Shown piece by piece: positions 8,728-11,320 of a stretch of DNA of 11,320 nucleotides. The notes beneath the pieces are model-generated. The model was not told the DNA's origin, did no database searches, and saw only the letters and a program-made list of their open reading frames with translations. Origin of the DNA: Pseudomonadota bacterium. Lineage in GTDB: Bacteria; Pseudomonadota; Gammaproteobacteria; UBA4575. The DNA lies in assembly GCA_009839635.1 (NCBI GenBank), contig VXPJ01000068.1, forward strand, positions 15,615 through 26,934. The letters run 5' to 3'. How positions within the stretch are numbered: the first letter of the stretch is position 1; the number at the start of each line of letters is the position of its first letter. Made by a program: the position numbers and the translations under genes.

Positions 8728-9279
8728 TCAGCTTTTTGCCAACTCCTCTTTCCTTCCCCGTTTATAACGGGTGAAGCTGGTATTTTTATAATGGCCATCG
8801 GCAACATAGTCGGCCAGCCACATGAACTCTTGCACGCTTTTCGTTGCACCGATATAACGCACAATCCGGTTTCCTTCCAGATCAAAGAAGGCAAACACGG
8901 GAGTGGCTCGAACGCGGTGTACTTTTTCCGCATATATCTTCTGCGTCGTATCGTTGCCCTCAAAATCCACAATCTCAATGTCCCCCTCAATATCATGGGC
9001 GAGCAGTATGAATCTTTCTCTGTAGTACTCCTGGACTTCGGGCTGATTCATGATCGTGTCTTTCATACGATGGCAAAATGGGCATTCGTCCATTTCAAAA
9101 AACACCATAACACCTTTCTTTCCCTGTTCCTGGGCATTTTCCAGTTCTTCCGAGTAGTCCCCGAAAGACAGATCGAAGAAATACTGGTATGGGTCACGAG
9201 GCGCTTCCGCATATGCGGCGAACAGCATTGCCCATAGCAGGACACTCGTTACGCAAGCCAGGAATTTCATGTGTTTCAT
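8728..9279 (-). CDS. Exported thioredoxin-fold protein (SoxW-like)
   Basis: A periplasmic thiol-disulfide protein of 183 residues. The signal peptide covers about 1-24 (MKHMKFLACV, hydrophobic core, cleavage near AAYA-EA). The thioredoxin active site is CPFC at 66-69 in FEMDECPFCHRMK, and the cis-proline is Pro127 in RATPVFAFFD, followed by the usual GNRIVRYIG strand. The CxFC type and the sequence around it resemble SoxW-like thioredoxins, which keep periplasmic partners reduced; no sox genes are present to confirm that role. The start at the ATG ending at 9279 is chosen because GGAG (9285-9288) sits five bases upstream and a signal peptide begins there. The open frame continues upstream without a stop to 9532, but that extension is a decayed thioredoxin remnant. 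It probably leads the TolC/adaptor operon. Confidence 0.88.
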   Translation of the reverse strand: MKHMKFLACVTSVLLWAMLFAAYAEAPRDPYQYFFDLSFGDYSEELENAQEQGKKGVMVFFEMDECPFCHRMKDTIMNQPEVQEYYRERFILLAHDIEGDIEIVDFEGNDTTQKIYAEKVHRVRATPVFAFFDLEGNRIVRYIGATKSVQEFMWLADYVADGHYKNTSFTRYKRGRKEELAKS

Positions 9280-9333
9280 GTTCGCTCCATCCGGCAAATG
9301 ACCGGCTACTCGGCGACATCCTGGGCAAGAAGT

Positions 9334-9561
9334 ATTCTTCAGACTCGATTTCTGTACCGGCCCGGCCCATGTTTTAACAAGTCGGGCATCTGGAGAAATC
9401 ACGAAAGTTGCTGGCAACCCCTTCAGGACCAACGCCTCAGGTATCTCCGGGTCTTCTTCCCTATATGATAACCCATGATCAATCCCAAAGCCGTTCGCTG
9501 GTTTAGTTGAAAGCGATGGCAATGGGTTTATTCATGGTGGAAACCACTAAAAGTCAATGAT
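9334..9561 (-). pseudogene. Decayed TlpA/ResA-type thioredoxin gene
   Basis: Read on the - strand in the same frame as the downstream thioredoxin gene, this stretch gives IIDF-stop-WFPP-stop-INPLPSLS and then LKGLPATFVISPDARLVKTW. The second part is the typical end of a TlpA-type redoxin (the G-x-P-x-T-F cis-proline strand, then a DGR-like turn). The first aligns with the family's active-site strand (V-x-D-F-W-A-T-W-C-P-P-C-I-N-E-L-P-S-L). There, the first Trp is TAG (9547-9549), the next two codons are missing, the first Cys is Phe, and the second Cys is TGA (9532-9534). Between the two parts most of the central helix-strand region is lost. No CxxC remains, so the product could not be a working oxidoreductase. 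The assignment rests on reading by eye. Confidence 0.7.
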
Positions 9562-9641
9562 TCCCGCAGCAGGAGCAATTGCTAGGGACCGATACGGGGG
9601 AAATTCCCTGTATCGAACGAGATTGCGACGAGCCTTGGTTG

Positions 9642-9659
9642 CCCCACTAACTAGTGGGG
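9642..9659. repeat. Perfect 8-base inverted repeat, 2-base centre
   Basis: CCCCACTA (9642-9649) and TAGTGGGG (9652-9659) are exact reverse complements around AC. As RNA it forms a 7-bp stem with a 4-base loop. It starts five bases beyond the CCA end of the tRNA-like sequence, in the - strand direction, where the terminator of an original tRNA gene could sit, although no T run follows. A protein-binding operator or recombinase arm site is equally possible. Confidence 0.6.
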
Positions 9660-9664
9660 TCAAT

Positions 9665-9714
9665 TGGCCAGAGTGAGAGGATTTGAGCCTACGGTCCCTG
9701 CCCTCTGAAGGCTA
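9665..9714 (-). other. tRNA 3'-half remnant (possible attachment site)
   Basis: On the - strand this stretch divides exactly into tRNA parts: TAGCC (27-31), loop TTCAGAG (32-38, anticodon CAG if real), GGCAG (39-43), a five-base variable loop GGACC, T stem GTAGG, T loop CTCAAAT, T stem CCTCT, acceptor strand CACTCTG, discriminator G and CCA. The T stem has one mismatch and one wobble. The anticodon stem has an A-A mismatch and a G-U pair. No matching 5' acceptor strand (CAGAGTG on this strand) or normal D arm is found further 5', so it is not an intact tRNA. A CAG anticodon would mean leucine, but leucine tRNAs have a long variable arm, so the parent is unassigned. A 3' half alone, with AT-rich DNA on its 5' side, is what a tRNA-targeting integrase leaves at the far end of an island. 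Confidence 0.5.
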
Positions 9715-9768
9715 ACCAAACCTTGAAGCGGTCCTAAAGCATTGTTTTTACGTCCTTTCAGAACGTTT

Positions 9769-9785
9769 TGATCTCTTTGAGATCA
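9769..9785. repeat. 7-bp hairpin with TTT loop
   Basis: TGATCTC (9769-9775) and GAGATCA (9779-9785) are exact complements around TTT. It is the first of two adjacent stem-loops upstream of the AT-rich genes, six bases from the larger one. Confidence 0.6.
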
Positions 9786-9791
9786 GTTTAT

Positions 9792-9832
9792 GATAGCTTG
9801 AAACAGGGGGGACTCCCCGGTTTCAAGCTATC
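9792..9832. repeat. Long stem-loop, 13-bp perfect stem
   Basis: GATAGCTTGAAAC (9792-9804) pairs perfectly with GTTTCAAGCTATC (9820-9832). Inside, GGGG (9808-9811) pairs with CCCC (9815-9818) around ACT, with a small internal loop between the two stems. This is the strongest secondary structure in the window. It could be a transcriptional terminator at the island edge (followed only by a weak TCTTTG), the end of a mobile element, or a structured leader or protein-binding site for the downstream operon. Confidence 0.75.
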
Positions 9833-9833
9833 T

Positions 9834-9863
9834 TTGACTCCAGAGTGATGAGACGCGTAGACT
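9834..9863 (+). promoter_or_regulatory. Candidate sigma-70 promoter of the two-gene module
   Basis: TTGACT (9834-9839, five of six to consensus) and TAGACT (9858-9863, four of six) are 18 bases apart. Transcription would begin near 9870, giving a very short leader to the ATG at 9886. The -35 box starts one base past the 13-bp stem-loop, so anything binding that palindrome would affect it. Read by eye only. Confidence 0.35.
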
Positions 9864-9885
9864 TTTTACACATTGGATGTGGAAT

Positions 9886-10746
9886 ATGGCAAAACCTATC
9901 AAAATTACAGTTAAGGCAAAAGATACTGATGGACAGGATGCTCCAACGGTAGAGGATTTATTGAGCCAAATTCAGGACTTTGTAGATGTGCTACATGGCG
10001 TGGAAAACGCTGTCACAGACGAAAACGGTGAACTGGTGTGGCGGGTCACAGATATAACTAGAAATTCCCCATTCACATTTGAAGTTACACCTTACTCTAA
10101 AACATTTGGAGTAAATATAGATAGCCGAGCTACCAAGGTTGTAGAAACTACTGCAAAAGGTTTATCTCAAATCACAGAAAGTGGTACCCGTCCAACTTAC
10201 TTCGATGACACTGTAATGAAGAAAGCTGAACGAGTGAATAATCGGCTTACAAATGGGCTGATAGAAACTAAATTTGATTTCTCTCAATATAAAGATGCGC
10301 CGCTTCTTGAGATAACGGCGAATGTTGCAAAACGCACAATCCAACATATCCAAGAAATCAAAGACCCTGTATTGGTAAAACATACAGAATTGGGCTCTGT
10401 CGAAGGCTTCATAGTTCGTGTCGGCCGAGATGGGTATAAAAGACCCTTAATTTGGATAGAGTCTAGGCTAGACAAACAAGAAATCAAATGTATTCCTAGT
10501 AAAGGAAAAGGGTTCCTACAAGTTGGAGATCACAAAGTATCTGAAGTTCTGGAAGGGATGAGAGTCAGAGTAAATGGACTTATCCACTATAAAAATTTAG
10601 AGCAAGTGGAAAATATAGAGGTTGAAAATTTTCAAATTTTTGAACCAGACAGTGAGCTGCCTGATAGTAAATCTATCGTTTCCCCAAACTTCACCTCTGG
10701 TGTTGAAGCCTCTGAATATTTGGAGGCTTTAAGAAAGGATGAGTAA
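9886..10746 (+). CDS. Conserved-type protein of unknown function, partner of PIN protein
   Basis: A soluble protein of 286 residues with no signal peptide or membrane segment; its function is not recognised. Residues 1-75 are a mixed segment (KPIKITVKAKD, a DLLSQIQDFVDVLHGVE helix, then NSPFTFEVTPYS), 80-165 are mainly helical, and 168-255 are beta-rich (GSVEGFIVRVG, RPLIWIESR, GMRVRVNGLIHY, IEVENFQIF) and could be an OB-like or small barrel domain. From memory, similar proteins of this length occur as conserved hypotheticals next to PIN-domain genes. The start at 9886 is preferred because TTGGATG at 9873-9879 can serve as ribosome binding site; an ATG three codons earlier (9877) is in frame but has none. 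Strongly AT-rich compared with genes to the left. Its stop lies inside the next gene. Confidence 0.85.
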   Translation: MAKPIKITVKAKDTDGQDAPTVEDLLSQIQDFVDVLHGVENAVTDENGELVWRVTDITRNSPFTFEVTPYSKTFGVNIDSRATKVVETTAKGLSQITESGTRPTYFDDTVMKKAERVNNRLTNGLIETKFDFSQYKDAPLLEITANVAKRTIQHIQEIKDPVLVKHTELGSVEGFIVRVGRDGYKRPLIWIESRLDKQEIKCIPSKGKGFLQVGDHKVSEVLEGMRVRVNGLIHYKNLEQVENIEVENFQIFEPDSELPDSKSIVSPNFTSGVEASEYLEALRKDE

Positions 10747-11275
10747 ATTGATTAGGGTTTATTGGGATGCTAACGCCTGGATTGCATATATAAATCAAGA
10801 AGAAAGCATTGACAATAATGGGAGCCAAGAAAATAGATTTTCAATGTGTCACCAGATACTCGAACTGGCGGAAAAAGGGAAAATCGAAATTGCCACCTCA
10901 ACGTTCACTTTAGCAGAGGTTTACAAACCCAAAAATATACAGACAAGTCCGTTAGATAATTTGCCAAATTTCTTAGATAAATCCTACATACTTATGATTG
11001 ATGTGGATAAGGCTGTTGGCATAAATGCGCGAAGCTTACTTGCTAGTGGTGAAGTTAATCTCAGTCCACAGGATGCGATTCATATAGCTTCTGCACAGAG
11101 AGCATCAGCAAAAGAACTACACACCTTTGACAAACAAATTCTAAACCATGATGGAAAAATTTCTGGTTTTAAAGGAGCCAAGTTAAAAATCTGTAAGCCG
11201 ACAGAAGGTGCACCAATGCCGTTGTTTGATGAGCAAAACAACACTGATGATGAAAACCAAGAAGACATCACATAA
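10739..11275 (+). CDS. PIN-domain protein, VapC-like ribonuclease
   Basis: A probable Mg-dependent ribonuclease of the PIN fold, 178 residues. The acidic residues of the family are in place: Asp10 in VYWDANAWIAYIN, Glu60 in TFTLAEVYKP, Asp112 in LSPQDAIHIASAQ and Asp131 in LHTFDKQIL. A hydrophilic acidic tail (about 155-178) extends beyond the fold, making it longer than typical VapC (about 130-140). It overlaps the upstream gene by eight bases; GGAGG at 10722-10726 lies twelve bases before the ATG, so translation is coupled. The partner is far larger than a usual VapB antitoxin, so a toxin-antitoxin role is an inference. AT-rich like its partner. The 45 bases after the stop show nothing. Confidence 0.9.
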   Translation: MSKLIRVYWDANAWIAYINQEESIDNNGSQENRFSMCHQILELAEKGKIEIATSTFTLAEVYKPKNIQTSPLDNLPNFLDKSYILMIDVDKAVGINARSLLASGEVNLSPQDAIHIASAQRASAKELHTFDKQILNHDGKISGFKGAKLKICKPTEGAPMPLFDEQNNTDDENQEDIT

Positions 11276-11320
11276 GGGGTAGGTTTGCACAATATATGTT
11301 AAGATTCGCGACCGCTCACT

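Larger units (their letters stand above)
9668..9848. repeat. 9-base direct repeat CCAGAGTGA at both ends of a 181-base stretch
   Basis: CCAGAGTGA occurs at 9668-9676 (inside the acceptor end of the tRNA-like sequence) and again at 9840-9848, just before the two-gene module. On the - strand both read TCACTCTGG, and the bases before it are also similar. It may be a second copy of an attachment core, or chance; 9 bases alone is not strong. Confidence 0.35.

Noticed and set aside
8499..8996. 165-codon - strand frame spanning the TolC start and the thioredoxin gene
   Set aside because: It overlaps two well-supported genes in another frame and resembles nothing.
9280..9522. N-terminal extension of the thioredoxin gene from a TTG at 9522
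   Set aside because: It contains a decayed TlpA-like fragment, and a good ribosome binding site plus signal peptide mark the ATG ending at 9279.
9665..9745. Intact leucine tRNA with anticodon CAG
   Set aside because: No matching acceptor 5' strand or normal D arm, mismatches in two stems, and no long variable arm as leucine tRNAs require.
9792..9832. Integron attC site or CRISPR repeat
   Set aside because: A single copy, without the attC core GTTRRRY/RYYYAAC boxes and without a spacer-repeat pattern.
9886..11275. Ordinary VapBC toxin-antitoxin pair
   Set aside because: The upstream gene is 286 residues with no AbrB, MetJ/Arc or Phd-like N-terminus visible, so the label would overstate what is seen.

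Overview
The left 9.3 kb looks like ordinary chromosome of a GC-rich gammaproteobacterium. This is inferred from the E. coli-like lengths and motifs of PntA and PntB, from the ppk/ppx pair, and from the TolC plus periplasmic-adaptor gene style; the genus cannot be named. The last 1.4 kb (from about 9.88 kb) is strikingly AT-rich and looks acquired: two sample lines there count 37% and 28% G+C, against 62% for one line in ppk.

Layout. The window opens inside polyphosphate kinase (ppk1, + strand, C-terminal two thirds). It meets the exopolyphosphatase gene ppx (- strand) tail to tail, with the two stop codons sharing a CTAG. A 549-base gap without a convincing gene follows; it is rich in small inverted repeats and includes a weak hairpin plus a T run. 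Next comes the pntA-pntB operon (+) for proton-translocating transhydrogenase. A hairpin in the 157-base gap separates it from a three-gene block on the - strand. Read in its own direction, that block is an exported thioredoxin-fold protein, a TolC-type outer-membrane channel and a short HlyD-type adaptor overlapping the channel gene. No inner-membrane pump is present in the window.

Upstream of the thioredoxin gene (9.33-9.56 kb, - strand) lie the remains of a second, TlpA-type thioredoxin gene with in-frame stops and a destroyed CxxC motif. Then comes a compact non-coding stretch (9.56-9.88 kb) with a near-palindrome, a sequence that fits the 3' half of a tRNA including CCA, a 9-base direct repeat, two further hairpins and a promoter-like pair. 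Beyond it are two overlapping genes: a conserved-looking 286-residue protein of unknown function and a PIN-domain ribonuclease-like protein.

How it fits together. ppk1 and ppx make and degrade polyphosphate, and pntAB balances NADH and NADPH. The thioredoxin/TolC/adaptor block belongs to the cell envelope. The right edge is best read as the chromosomal junction of a mobile island, where a tRNA 3' end was the likely attachment site and a PIN-domain two-gene module is the first cargo. That module and its junction are the parts most likely to hold something undescribed.
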